A DNA stretch of 64,000 nt from Streptomyces sp. CGMCC 4.7035 (GTDB lineage: Bacteria; Actinomycetota; Actinomycetes; Streptomycetales; Streptomycetaceae). Under the pieces are notes generated by a model. It was given only the letters and a program-made list of their open reading frames with translations, had not been told where the DNA came from and ran no database searches. This document shows, piece after piece, positions 51,291 through 58,345 of this stretch. The stretch spans positions 5,056,001 to 5,120,000 of the forward strand of contig NZ_CP134053.1 in assembly GCF_031583065.1 (NCBI RefSeq), read 5' to 3'. The translations under genes and the position numbers were made by a program. Numbering within the stretch: the first letter of the stretch is position 1; the number at the start of each line of letters is the position of its first letter.

Positions 51291-52688
51291 TCAGGCTCCG
51301 GTGCCCGCCGACGCCGCCCGGGGTGCCGTGGCCTCGGGTCTTCGTGGCACCAGGGGCAGCGGATCGGCCGGCTCCAGCCCGGGGTCGTCGATGCGGAACG
51401 TGCGCACACGCCCGGGCTCCGAGTCGGGCGTCTCGAACCGTACGGTCACCCTGCCGAGACCGCTGCCCTGCACCCAACCGTGCCCGTACTCGGCATGCCG
51501 TACGTCCTGTCCCGCACGCCAGACCCGCTCGGCCGGCGTCACCGTCTCCTCCTCGATACGCTCGTCCGCCGCATCGGCCGCCGGATGATCCTCCGCCCCG
51601 GCCTCCCCCGCGGCCAGGTGCGCCTGGGCGAACAGGTCCTCCTGCGTGTAGTCGGCGAGCCCGCTGACACCCACGCCGAGGAGCCGCACCCCACCCGTGG
51701 TGTCCACGGACTCCAGCAGCCGCGCGGCGGCCTCCCGGACCACCGCGGGGTCGTCCGTGGGCCCGCGCAGGGTCTCGGAGCGGGTCAGCGTCGAGAAGTC
51801 GTACCGCCGTACCTTCAGCACGATGGTCCGCCCCGACAACCCGGCGTCCCGCAGCCGCCCCACACACCGGTCCGCGAGCCGCTGCACCTCCAGTCCGACC
51901 CGCATCCGATCGTGGATGTCGACGTCGTACGTGTCCTCGACCGACACCGACTTGGCCTCGCGCTCGGCCACCACGGGCCGCTCGTCGTGCGCCAGCGCCA
52001 TGGCGTGCAGCGCGTGCCCGTGGGCCTTGCCCAACAGCCGTACGAGCTCGTCCTCGCCCGCCTCGGCGATCTCGTCGACCGTGGTGATCCCGGCCCGCCG
52101 CAAATGGTCCCCGGTGGCGGGACCGACCCCGGGAAGCGTCCGCACCGACATCGGCCCGAGCAGGGCACGCTCCGTGCCCGGCCGTATCAACACCAGACCG
52201 TCCGGCTTGGCCTGCTCCGAGGCGATCTTCGCGAGCATCTTGGAGGCGGCGAGCCCCACCGACCCCGTCAGCCCTGTGACGGCCCGTATGTCGGCGCGCA
52301 GCCTCGCCCCCGTCAGTCGAGCCGACTCCTCGTCCCAGGCGGCTCCGCCGGCCTCCAGATCCACGAACGCCTCGTCCAGGCTCAGCGGCTCCACCAGGGG
52401 CGACAGGTCCCTCAGCAGTCCCATCACCTGCTCGCTGATCTCCCGGTAGAACCCGAAGCGCGGCACCAGATAAGCGGCGTTCGGCGCGAGCCGGCGCGCC
52501 TGGGCCATGGGCATCGCCGAGTGCACCCCGAAGACCCGCGCCTCGTACGAGGCCGTCGCCACCACTCCGCGCGGCCCGAGCCCGCCCACGACGACGGCCT
52601 TCCCGCGCAGGCTCGGCTTGGATGCCTGCTCCGCCGAGGCGTAGAAGGCATCCATGTCGAGATGCAGGATCGTGGGCGCGTTTCTCAC
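51291..52688 (-). CDS. dinB: DNA polymerase IV (Y family)
   Basis: 465 residues. The catalytic carboxylates are Asp11 in LDMDAFYASAE and Asp105/Glu106 in SLDEAFVDLE; the steric-gate region FYA follows normally. The palm, thumb HhH motif (TLPGVGPATGDHLRRAGITT) and little-finger domain (about 240-350) are complete. Residues 385-450 form an extra C-terminal domain (VWRAGQDVRHAEYGHGWVQG then GRVTVRFETPDSEPGRVRTF), a small barrel seen in Streptomyces Pol IV. Beta-clamp binding peptide is plausible around QEDLF (near 353-357). Translesion, error-prone synthesis is the known role of the family. No LexA box was noticed upstream. It shares a short gap with the MerR gene upstream on the same strand. 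Confidence 0.95.
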   Translation of the reverse strand: MRNAPTILHLDMDAFYASAEQASKPSLRGKAVVVGGLGPRGVVATASYEARVFGVHSAMPMAQARRLAPNAAYLVPRFGFYREISEQVMGLLRDLSPLVEPLSLDEAFVDLEAGGAAWDEESARLTGARLRADIRAVTGLTGSVGLAASKMLAKIASEQAKPDGLVLIRPGTERALLGPMSVRTLPGVGPATGDHLRRAGITTVDEIAEAGEDELVRLLGKAHGHALHAMALAHDERPVVAEREAKSVSVEDTYDVDIHDRMRVGLEVQRLADRCVGRLRDAGLSGRTIVLKVRRYDFSTLTRSETLRGPTDDPAVVREAAARLLESVDTTGGVRLLGVGVSGLADYTQEDLFAQAHLAAGEAGAEDHPAADAADERIEEETVTPAERVWRAGQDVRHAEYGHGWVQGSGLGRVTVRFETPDSEPGRVRTFRIDDPGLEPADPLPLVPRRPEATAPRAASAGTGA

Positions 52689-52743
52689 ATCTCCGATGCT
52701 GCCCTACGTCACTGACAATGGGCCTCGCCCGCCGACGCGCGCT

Positions 52744-53418
52744 TCAGACGGCCCGGTTGCGCCGCCGCGCCAGCTCGTCCGTCGCGTTGTGGCCGACGAT
52801 GGTCTCGCCGGTGTCGACGCGCTCCCCGTGCAGCTGCGACAGCGCGTTCTCCACGTCGCGCCACACGACGCCCACGGCGATACCGAAGATGCCCTGCCCG
52901 CCCTGGAGCAGCGCGTGCACCTCGTCCGGGGATGTGCACTCGTAGACCGTCGCGCCGTCACTCATCAGCGTCATCCGCTCCAGGTCGCGGAACCCGCGCT
53001 CCCTGAGGTGCTGGACGGCGGTACGGATGTTCTGGAGGGACACACCGGTGTCGAGGAACCGCTTGACGATCTTCAGGACGACAACGTCACGGAAGCTGTA
53101 CAGCCGCTGCGTCCCCGACCCGTAGGCAGGGCGCACGCTCGGCTCGACGAGACCCGTTCTGGCCCAGTAGTCCAGCTGCCGGTAGGTGATGCCCGCGGCG
53201 GCACACGCCGTGGGACCGCGATAGCCGATGTGCTCGCAAGCCGCCTCTCCGTCACCCGGCACGGCCGTCGGCCGCTGAGAGGCGGAGCCGGCCGCGTTGC
53301 CGGGGTGGGGGTACCCCGTGTTCGAGCGAAGCCGAGAGCTTGGGGGAGGGTACGGACCGCTCTCCCCCAGACTGCGTCCGGGGGCACCCCCAGCCGTACC
53401 GCCGCCGCTGCTTCTCAC
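52744..53418 (-). CDS. MerR-family regulator (Rv1830-like) with an inserted repeat
   Basis: 224 residues starting GTG 53418 after GGAGG. The MerR winged HTH is at about residues 65-125: YRGPTACAAAGITYRQLDYW, ARTGLVEPSVRPAYGSGTQR, LYSFRDVVVLKIVKRFLDTG. A helical C-terminal region follows, GFRDLERMTLMSDGATVYEC and more. Residues 10-38 (APGRSLGESGPYPPP, RSNTGYPHPG) are encoded by a palindromic repeat element that is in frame. The gene order MerR, BFN, MerR(FtsR), FHA is the same as Rv1830-Rv1827 of M. tuberculosis. A promoter at 53449-53477 starts this gene separately. Confidence 0.88.
   Translation of the reverse strand: MRSSGGGTAGGAPGRSLGESGPYPPPSSRLRSNTGYPHPGNAAGSASQRPTAVPGDGEAACEHIGYRGPTACAAAGITYRQLDYWARTGLVEPSVRPAYGSGTQRLYSFRDVVVLKIVKRFLDTGVSLQNIRTAVQHLRERGFRDLERMTLMSDGATVYECTSPDEVHALLQGGQGIFGIAVGVVWRDVENALSQLHGERVDTGETIVGHNATDELARRRNRAV
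53306..53392. repeat. palindromic interspersed repeat inserted in-frame
   Basis: TGGGGGTACCCC (53306), then GAGCGAAGCCGAGAGCTTGG and GGGAGG, then CTCTCCCCCAGACTGCGTCC and GGGGGCACCCCCA. The two halves are inverted versions of a G/C-rich stem block that I know from many streptomycete intergenic regions. Its length here is 87 bp, exactly 29 codons, and it lies inside the merR gene before the HTH. Confidence 0.75.
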
Positions 53419-53448
53419 GCCGACCTCCGTCCTTGACCTGCCTTCTCG

Positions 53449-53477
53449 ACGGTAGGCAGTCACCAAGGGTGCGTCAA
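53449..53477 (-). promoter_or_regulatory. vegetative-type promoter of the merR gene
   Basis: On the minus strand, TTGACG (53477-53472) and TACCGT (53454-53449) are spaced by 17 bp, close to the HrdB consensus. The start point would lie about 24 bp before the GTG, leaving a short leader with the GGAGG site. Confidence 0.6.
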
Positions 53478-53877
53478 CGATCGCCACACTCGGCACGCCG
53501 AGTGATAATCACCCTAAGAGTGGTTTCCTGTGCCCTTCCGCGGGGAAAGGCTAGCCGAATGCTCTGGCCGCCGATCCTGGGACGTCGCCCGGCTGTCGTC
53601 ACTCGCCGCGCCGCGCAGAGTACTCGCTCCGCTTCTTGCCGCCGGCATCCCCCAGGTCGATGAGATCGCGGCTCGATCATGCGTTCGCCTGCGCGAGACC
53701 TCCAAGAGCGCCGTGCCTCCGGGACCCTGCCTGGAGCGGCCCCGGCACTTGGCCGTGCGCCGGGGCACCACGAGGCCAACGGATCGCTGGGGGCCCTCCC
53801 CGGACCGATCCGGCACACGCGCGCCCCGGGACGTCGGGTCACCGCGCCCGTCAGTCAGGAATCCCTCAAGAGGACGG
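53478..53877. other. 400-bp gap between merR promoter and the BFN gene
   Basis: No protein motif or RNA motif was recognised. Several long antisense frames cross it, as expected from base composition. It must contain the 3' untranslated part of the BFN gene; no strong hairpin was seen directly after its stop. Confidence 0.4.
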
Positions 53878-54351
53878 TCACTGGCTGCTCGTACCGAAGT
53901 CCTCCGGGGAGATCTGGTCGAGGAATTCACGGAACTTCTCGACCTCGTCCTCCTGCTCGTCCGGGATCGCGATACCCGCGTCGTCGAGCACCCCGTCACT
54001 GCCGTAGATCGGCGTTCCGGTGCGCAGCGCAAGCGCTATGGCGTCGGACGGACGGGCGCTCACCTCGACGCCGCTGGCGAAGACCAGCTCCGCGTAGAAG
54101 ACGCCTTCACGCAGATCCGTGATGCGTACTTCCGTGAGCTCCTGGCCGACGGCCTCCAGCACGTCCTTGAACAGGTCGTGCGTCAGCGGTCGCGCGGGGG
54201 CCATGCCCTGCTGGGCGAAGGCGATCGCCGTCGCCTCCCCGGGGCCGATCCAGATGGGGAGGTAACGGTCGCCTCCCACTTCACGCAGGAGCACGATCGG
54301 TTGGTTGGAGGGCATCTCGACCCGGACACCTACGACATCGAGCTCGTTCAC
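53878..54351 (-). CDS. bifunctional nuclease-family protein (BFN, DUF151)
   Basis: 157 residues. The DUF151 domain is complete: MNELDVVGVRVEMPSNQPIV, LLREVGGDRYLPIWIGPGEA, TAIAFAQQGMAPARPLTHDL, FKDVLEAVGQELTEVRITDL, and ASGVEVSARPSDAIALALRT. The C-terminal acidic tail (IPDEQEDEVEKFREFLDQIS) is also standard. Its Mtb counterpart is Rv1829. Nuclease activity has been reported for plant BFN homologues; bacterial role is unclear. ATG 54351. It lies 84 bp after the FtsR gene on the same strand. Confidence 0.93.
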   Translation of the reverse strand: MNELDVVGVRVEMPSNQPIVLLREVGGDRYLPIWIGPGEATAIAFAQQGMAPARPLTHDLFKDVLEAVGQELTEVRITDLREGVFYAELVFASGVEVSARPSDAIALALRTGTPIYGSDGVLDDAGIAIPDEQEDEVEKFREFLDQISPEDFGTSSQ

Positions 54352-54435
54352 ACAGCAACCCTAGGCCGTGCTCGGGACGTTTGGGTAGTCGGGCACAGAA
54401 CGGCCGGGCGATCCGCCGACGGCGAACGCCGTACC

Positions 54436-55191
54436 TCAGGGCAGCCGCACGCCCAGGGCGGACTGCACCAGCGCGGCGTGCAGCTTCACCGCGAGGCCCG
54501 CCAGCTCCTTCATACGGGCCTCGGCGTGCGCCCTGGTCTGCGGATTGCGGTGGCGCCGCAGCGGGGCCACCACCTGGTCCACCAGGCCCGCCTCGCGGTC
54601 CGCGGCGGCCTTCATGACCCGTAGATGGCGCGGCTCGATGCCGTGCCGACCCAGTTCGGCCACGAGAGTGGCCACGGTGACCGCCTCGGCGTCGTACGTC
54701 CCGTCCGCCAGCGGTGCCACCAGGCCGTACGACTCCCACTCCTTGAGCTGCTCCGCGCCGATCTCGGCGGCTGCCAGCAGCTCGGCGCGGCCGATCCGCG
54801 CGGCCGTGGGCGCCTCGGGCTCGCTCAGAAGATCGCCCAGCAGCTCCCCGCCACGCGCGTCACGCGGCCGGCCCAGGGGCGGCAGCCGCACCTCCTCGCC
54901 CCGCTCCAGGGCGTCCAGATGCTCGCGGATGACCTTCAGCGGCAGATAGTGGTCCCGCTGCATCCTCAGCACATGGCCGAGGCGCTCGACGTCGCGCGCG
55001 CTGAACTTGCGGTACCCCGAGGGGGTGCGCTGCGGCTCGATGAGCCCCTCGGACTCCAGGAATCGAATCTTGGAGATGGTGACTTCGGGGAACTCGTCGC
55101 GCAGCATGTTCAGCACCGTGCCGATGCTCATCAGCCTGCCGTCCGCGGCGGCGGTGCCGCTGTCGGCACCGCCGCTCGGTGTATGAAGCAT
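54436..55191 (-). CDS. ftsR: MerR-family regulator, FtsR-type
   Basis: 251 residues. MerR HTH at 20-90: LMSIGTVLNMLRDEFPEVTI, SKIRFLESEGLIEPQRTPSG, YRKFSARDVERLGHVLRMQR. The C-terminal part has IGAEQLKEWESYGLVAPLAD and a second HTH-like helix set, followed by a long dimerisation helix. It matches Rv1828, and in Corynebacterium the orthologue FtsR activates ftsZ. That suggests a link to cell division here too. ATG 55191; the FHA gene upstream ends 18 bp before, so both are in one operon. Confidence 0.88.
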   Translation of the reverse strand: MLHTPSGGADSGTAAADGRLMSIGTVLNMLRDEFPEVTISKIRFLESEGLIEPQRTPSGYRKFSARDVERLGHVLRMQRDHYLPLKVIREHLDALERGEEVRLPPLGRPRDARGGELLGDLLSEPEAPTAARIGRAELLAAAEIGAEQLKEWESYGLVAPLADGTYDAEAVTVATLVAELGRHGIEPRHLRVMKAAADREAGLVDQVVAPLRRHRNPQTRAHAEARMKELAGLAVKLHAALVQSALGVRLP

Positions 55192-55209
55192 GGACCCTTC
55201 CCTGGCGGG

Positions 55210-55953
55210 TCAGATGCCCCGCTGGCTCGCGTAGAAGACCAGCCTGTACTTGCCGATCTGCACCTCGTCACCGTTGTAGAGCGCGACCTGGTCGATGCGC
55301 TCACGGTTGACATACGTGCCGTTGAGGCTGCCGACGTCGGCGACCGTGAACGAGCCGTCCGGGCTGCGCCGGAACTCCACGTGACGGCGCGACACGGTCA
55401 CGTCGTCGAGGAAGATGTCGCTCTGCGGATGACGCCCCGCCGTGGTCAGGTCGCTGTCCAGGAGGAAGCGACTGCCCGAGTTGGGGCCACGCCGCACCAC
55501 CAACAGCGCCGAACCGAGCGGCAGCGCGTCGACTGCCGCCTGCGCCTCCGGGGAGAGCGTCGGCATCGGCGTCTGGCCGGTGGCCTCCGCGTCGTAGGCC
55601 TCAAGGCCCGAGATGGAGATCGTGGACGTCGTCTCCGACGCACGCTCCGGAACCGCCCCGGGCCGCAGCGGCGCACCGCAGTTGGAGCAGAAGCGGCTGT
55701 TCTCCGCGTTGCGGTGACCGCACCTCGTACACACCAGGGCCGACATGTCCCCGAAACCTATGCGGCCGGACGCGGCAGGGTCAACAGACGGCGCGCCCTG
55801 ACCTCCCGAAATGTCACCACCCGGACCAGCGACCTGGTCGCGGAACAGCGGGCGCTGACCTCCCGCGTCTCCCGGCTGTGCGCGATGGCGGGCAGTCGCG
55901 TTGTCGCTGCCCTCTCGCGCGCTCTTGCCGAACAACTTCGCAAACAACTTCAC
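55210..55953 (-). CDS. GarA/OdhI-like FHA protein with zinc ribbon
   Basis: 247 residues, GTG start at 55953 after AAGGGGAAT. A zinc ribbon has Cys75, Cys78, Cys89 and Cys92 (CTRCGHRNAENSRFCSNC). The ETTS motif at 107-110 (ASETTSTISIS) is the Ser/Thr-kinase phosphorylation site of GarA-like proteins, and the FHA domain (about 155-240) has TAGRHPQSDIFLDDVTVSRR, HVEFR and NGTYVN. In mycobacteria and corynebacteria the unphosphorylated protein inhibits 2-oxoglutarate dehydrogenase and activates glutamate synthesis, and phosphorylation turns it off by self-binding. The N-terminal 70-residue extension (MKLFAKLFGKSAREG) and the ribbon are additions over Mtb GarA. Confidence 0.9.
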   Translation of the reverse strand: MKLFAKLFGKSAREGSDNATARHRAQPGDAGGQRPLFRDQVAGPGGDISGGQGAPSVDPAASGRIGFGDMSALVCTRCGHRNAENSRFCSNCGAPLRPGAVPERASETTSTISISGLEAYDAEATGQTPMPTLSPEAQAAVDALPLGSALLVVRRGPNSGSRFLLDSDLTTAGRHPQSDIFLDDVTVSRRHVEFRRSPDGSFTVADVGSLNGTYVNRERIDQVALYNGDEVQIGKYRLVFYASQRGI

Positions 55954-56143
55954 GGGCGATTCCCCTTGACCGAAACAGACCCGCCCGTGGGGCAGGACGA
56001 ACCCTGATTGCATACACCGGCCGACCCGGACATCCTCACAACGTCCGTATCCACCAGACAGTTTCCACCACGCACCACCCATTCGGTGCGCCGACCCCCC
56101 GCAACCTCATGCCCCTGCCGGACTGGCTCCATGCACCCCAGGT

Positions 56144-57016
56144 TCACTGGGAGGACGACCGAGCGTAGTCAGGCCGCTTCGCCGCTCGCAAGGCGTCGAC
56201 AATGATCTTCGTCGAACGCTCCACGGAGACCGTGGCCTGCTCCTTCTCAAGAGTCTGCACCACGCCTCCGGGAATGTTGAGCGCCGGCTCGAGGTCCTGC
56301 GGCTTGCCGATGACCTTGAAACGATAGGGCTGGGTGATCTTGTTCCCGTCGACACTCACGCTTTTCCCCGAGTCCGACAGATAGGTGCCGGCGACCACCC
56401 GCACTCCGTTCACCTGGATCGCCTCCGCGCCGGCCGCGCGCAGCTCCTGGATCGCGTCGAGCAGCATGTCCGCCTGGACCGTTCCCTTCGTATCACCGAT
56501 GGTCATCGTGATGCCGGGTCCCTGTGCCGCCACCGTGCCCGCAAGGATGCCGAGTTGCTTCTCCTTCTCGGCGGTCTGCTTGCGAGCCTCCTCGGCCTGG
56601 TCCGAGCTGTTCTCCAACTCGGCCCGCTGATCCTTGAGACCCTGCTTCTCGTCCTGAAGACGCTGTGTACGGTCATCCAGTTCATCGAGGATGCGCACAA
56701 GATCCTCCTGCCGCGCACCACGCAGGGCGCCGCTGCTGTCGCTGTTGGAGGCGACCTGCACGGCCAGACCGAAGCCGAGGCCGAACAGCAGGAGGGCGAC
56801 GATGAGTTGGGCCCGTGAGACGCGTGGCGGCCACAGCCCCTTCACCAGGCGCTGACGGCCGGTCAGCGCGGCCTCTGGGTCCTTCTCGTCCGTCCCAGCC
56901 CCAAAAGCCCCCGGAGCCGGTGCCGGGACCTCCTGTGGCAGTTCCCTGCGCAGCCGGTGCTCGGGTGCGTGCGGCGGCTGCCCGGGCGTCTCGTCCTCGT
57001 TGCTCATCGGCTTCAC
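56144..57016 (-). CDS. DUF881-family membrane protein
   Basis: 290 residues. A cytoplasmic, Pro-rich start of 70 residues leads into one membrane helix (LIVALLLFGLGFGLAVQVAS), a coiled coil (DRTQRLQDEKQGLKDQRAEL and so on, about 115-155) and the DUF881 extracellular domain, visible as GTVAAQGPGITMTIGDTKGT, VNGVRVVAGTYLSDSGKSVS and PYRFKVIGKPQDLEPALNIP. Homologues are Rv1825 and SCO1387-like proteins near cell-division genes. GTG 57016 overlaps the TGA of the Sbp gene (GTGA). The domain's role is unknown, possibly cell-envelope assembly. Confidence 0.9.
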   Translation of the reverse strand: MKPMSNEDETPGQPPHAPEHRLRRELPQEVPAPAPGAFGAGTDEKDPEAALTGRQRLVKGLWPPRVSRAQLIVALLLFGLGFGLAVQVASNSDSSGALRGARQEDLVRILDELDDRTQRLQDEKQGLKDQRAELENSSDQAEEARKQTAEKEKQLGILAGTVAAQGPGITMTIGDTKGTVQADMLLDAIQELRAAGAEAIQVNGVRVVAGTYLSDSGKSVSVDGNKITQPYRFKVIGKPQDLEPALNIPGGVVQTLEKEQATVSVERSTKIIVDALRAAKRPDYARSSSQ

Positions 57017-57345
57017 GCCCGGAAGACGTGCCGGCGGATCGCCGCGGCGTTGGAGAAGATGCGAATGCCGAGAACGACCACGACACCGGTGGACAGCTGC
57101 GCTCCGACTCCCAGCTTGTCGCCGAGGAACACGATCAGCGCGGCCACCACCACGTTCGACAGGAACGACACCACGAAGACCTTGTCGTCGAAGATTCCGT
57201 CCAGCATGGCCCGCAGCCCGCCGAACACGGCGTCGAGTGCCGCCACGACGGCGATCGGAAGGTAAGGCTCGACGACCGCCGGAACCTCGGGCCGGACCAA
57301 CAGGCCGGCCACGACTCCCACGACGAGGCCCAGTACGGCGATCAC
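57013..57345 (-). CDS. small basic protein, Sbp / DUF1290
   Basis: 110 residues with three membrane helices: MIAVLGLVVGVVAGLLVRPE, LPIAVVAALDAVFGGLRAML and KVFVVSFLSNVVVAALIVFL, then a last hydrophobic stretch and a basic tail (AIRRHVFRA). It is the small basic protein of the sbp family, found between DUF881 genes in Gram-positives, including near ftsA/ftsZ in Bacillus. GTG 57345 overlaps the upstream DUF881 stop by 4 bp (GTGA), and it overlaps the downstream DUF881 start in the same way: a tightly coupled three-gene operon. Confidence 0.92.
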   Translation of the reverse strand: MIAVLGLVVGVVAGLLVRPEVPAVVEPYLPIAVVAALDAVFGGLRAMLDGIFDDKVFVVSFLSNVVVAALIVFLGDKLGVGAQLSTGVVVVLGIRIFSNAAAIRRHVFRA

Positions 57346-58238
57346 GATGTGCCCTTCTCTGCGCTCGGTTGTGCTGTACGTACGATCACACTTGGTGCCG
57401 CGGGCAGCCGGACGTCACCCTCGGTGGAAATGCTGGTCCGGATCCCGTAATTTTCCTGCAGCGCGTTCAGGTACAGCCCGTCGGCGCTGTTCTGGAACCT
57501 GGTGCTGAGCCGTTCCCCGTCCCCCACCGCGAGCACCGTGTACGGCGGCACCAGCGGTCTGTTGTCGACCAGTATCGCGTCCCCCGCGGCCCTGATCGCC
57601 GACAGCGCCGTCAGCCGCTGCCCGTTGACCGCGACCGCCTCGGCACCCGACTCCCACAGGCCGTTGACGACACGCTGCATGTCGCGGTCGCGGACCCGTC
57701 CGGTATCGGAGAAGCCGGAGGTCTCACGCGGATTGCCGTTGCCGCCCGAGGTTGCTTCCTTGGCGTCGTCCACGACGAGCTTGACGCCCGGGCCCTGCAC
57801 CGCGACTGCGCCCGACAGCAGCCCGACCAGGTCGGCCCGGTCCGCGCCGCCGTCCTTCTTCAGGGCCTCGCGCTGCCGTGCGCTCACATCGGCGCGCAGC
57901 TTGTCGACCGTGCCTTCGAGCTTGTCCGCGGCCGCGGTCTCACGCTGGATGCGGTCGATGAGTTCCTGGCGCTCCTTGGCGACCGTCGGGGCGGCTATGC
58001 GCGCCTGCGCGGCACCCACGGTCACCACAAGGGCAGCGAGCACGAGTCCGGCCGCGAGACCGAGCTTGGCCCGGACCGTCCTGGGCATGCCACCGGCGCC
58101 CTCGGCCTCTTTCCGAGCGGCGGCCTCGGCGTATCCGTCGTCGAGGCTGTGATCCATGACGTTGGTGAGCAACGACATGGAGGCGTCCGGGCGCGACGGT
58201 CGCGCGGGTGTGCTCCGAACGGGGGGCGGCTGCGGCAT
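57342..58238 (-). CDS. DUF881-family membrane protein
   Basis: About 298 residues from ATG 58238 (58247 is possible). After SMSLLTNVMDHSLDDGYAEA, a signature of this orthologue group, a membrane helix [20 protein letters not shown] and a coiled coil follow. The DUF881 domain shows LSGAVAVQGPGVKLVVDDAK, SGAEAVAVNGQRLTALSAIR and VPPYTVLAVGDGERLSTRFQ. It matches Rv1823. It heads the DUF881-Sbp-DUF881 operon. Neither start has a strong ribosome binding site. A hairpin 52 bp upstream separates it from the sugar-transferase gene. Confidence 0.88.
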   Translation of the reverse strand: MPQPPPVRSTPARPSRPDASMSLLTNVMDHSLDDGYAEAAARKEAEGAGGMPRTVRAKLGLAAGLVLAALVVTVGAAQARIAAPTVAKERQELIDRIQRETAAADKLEGTVDKLRADVSARQREALKKDGGADRADLVGLLSGAVAVQGPGVKLVVDDAKEATSGGNGNPRETSGFSDTGRVRDRDMQRVVNGLWESGAEAVAVNGQRLTALSAIRAAGDAILVDNRPLVPPYTVLAVGDGERLSTRFQNSADGLYLNALQENYGIRTSISTEGDVRLPAAPSVIVRTAQPSAEKGTS

Positions 58239-58289
58239 GCCGCACATCGTCGCATGTCGCGAGCGATACCTCCGAATGGCCCCACCGGC

Positions 58290-58327
58290 GTGCCGGACAG
58301 GCCCCCTTGGGGACACTTGTCCGGCAC
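58290..58327 (-). terminator. terminator-like hairpin after the mannose-1-P transferase gene
   Basis: GTGCCGGACA (58290-58299) pairs with TGTCCGGCAC (58318-58327); an inner GGCCCCC/GGGGAC part extends the stem. It begins 19 bp past the stop at 58346 and lies before the DUF881 operon. Confidence 0.65.
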
Positions 58328-58345
58328 GCGCGCGTGCCGTGCGTT

